From: Thermoanaerobacterium sp. RBIITD | Lineage (GTDB): Bacteria > Bacillota > Thermoanaerobacteria > Thermoanaerobacterales > Thermoanaerobacteraceae | Direction: 5' to 3' | NCBI RefSeq assembly: GCF_900205865.1 | Contig: NZ_LT906662.1 | Span: 992,001-1,056,000, forward strand | Length of the DNA: 64,000 nt | Shown: positions 63,612 to 64,000 of the stretch, piece after piece | Layout of the letters: the number at the start of each line of letters is the position of its first letter | How positions within the stretch are numbered: position 1 is the first letter of the stretch | The notes under the pieces: model-generated | Seen by the model: only the letters and a program-made list of their open reading frames with translations | The model's database searches: none | Told to the model about the DNA's origin: nothing | Position numbers and translations under genes: made by a program

Positions 63612-64000
63612 ATGAAAAGCGTCACGCAAAAATAACTTTTATTCTCGATTTTTTTATTTGAAATAGGAAATACTATTTTATTTGCTCATGGAATATCAGC
63701 AAAACAGGATTCATGGATCGCAATCTTATTAGCAATGGCATCAGCACTGCCACTTTTATACTTGTACATTTTTTTGTATCAAAAATATAAGTTAAATTTA
63801 ACAGAAATACTGAAATTAAGTTTTGGAAAAGCAATAGGGAAAATGTTGTCGGCAGTCTATATGTTTTATTTTTTTTATATGGCGTCAAGAGTCACAAGAG
63901 ATTATCTGGAGCTTAGCATTGGCAGTATATATCCAATGTCACCTATTAAAGTAATAGCTATATTGTTATTGGTTGTAGTAACTTATTTTTTACTTTTTAA
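63612..64000 (+). pseudogene. gerKB: GerKB/GerAB-type spore germination permease, stop at codon 8, runs off window
   Basis: ATG at 63612 (GTGAGGATG upstream) opens MKSVTQK, then TAA at 63633-63635, then the same frame stays open to the window end (LLFSIFLFEIGNTILF and RDYLELSIGSIYPMSPIKV). This is the N-terminus of the amino-acid-permease-like membrane subunit of nutrient germinant receptors. In relatives the residue before LLF is commonly Gln, so CAA to TAA is likely. No good start codon follows before helix 1, so expression should fail unless the stop is read through or is a sequencing error. About 120 residues are visible; the rest and its partner genes lie beyond the window. Confidence 0.78.

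Noticed and set aside
1-64000. tRNA or rRNA genes, insertion sequences and integrases
   Set aside because: No cloverleaf, rRNA core, transposase or recombinase motif was recognised while reading both strands.

Overview
The window is AT-rich DNA of a low-GC, endospore-forming Firmicute. A bacterial V/A-type ATPase operon, a T-box on an aromatic-synthesis gene, a YesMN-regulated sugar ABC transporter, a nickel-type LarA homologue and a spore-germination permease together suggest a thermophilic clostridium of the Thermoanaerobacterales, perhaps Thermoanaerobacterium. That placement is inference from gene content; no rRNA or tRNA is present to confirm it.

Layout. 1-6.5 kb: a sugar-uptake locus. 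A YesN-YesM pair and the first 121 codons of a large glycosidase-like enzyme run leftward, and a CUT1 ABC importer (binding protein plus two permeases, no ATPase) runs rightward. 6.5-7.6 kb: decayed sequence. 7.6-13.9 kb: a PaaK/CapK-like adenylate-forming enzyme, a chemoreceptor, a LarA homologue, a metallo-beta-lactamase gene gutted by internal deletion, and an FAH-family hydrolase. 13.95-15.3 kb: a complete T-box leader and aroF. 15.3-20.4 kb: trmL, a small membrane protein, a MATE pump, dinB, and a Na+-pump decarboxylase beta subunit with a 37-residue gamma-like partner, headed by a yybP-ykoY-type riboswitch. 20.4-29.3 kb: nine V-ATPase genes (H/G-C-I-K-F-E-A-B-D). 29.4-40.3 kb: a YhgE/Pip exporter with its TetR regulator and operator, an ArsR/CadA metal-efflux pair, a beta-lactamase-like protein, an aldo/keto reductase, and an ABC-2 exporter with a truncated TetR-like gene.

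40.4-62.9 kb is a leftward-transcribed defence island. Its core is a full-length type I BREX set, brxA-brxB-brxC-pglX-pglZ-brxL, preceded by and translationally coupled to a HelD/UvrD-like helicase. Downstream of brxL lie the fused ends of an mcrB-like and an mcrC-like gene, left by a deletion. Upstream are a DUF4064-like membrane protein, a NERD-domain gene broken by one in-frame amber codon, and a DpnII-type GATC restriction-modification operon (Dam methylase, DpnII nuclease, second methylase). Three 14-bp palindromes at an exact 15-bp period stand before the operon's promoter. A replication-protein-like remnant and a GNAT acetyltransferase lie beyond it. The window ends in a GerKB-type germination permease whose eighth codon is a stop.

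The most unusual points are the tandem palindromes, the helicase joined to BREX, the metal-type riboswitch on an orphan sodium-pump subunit, and several genes caught in the act of decay. I did not find a wholly unknown multi-gene system.
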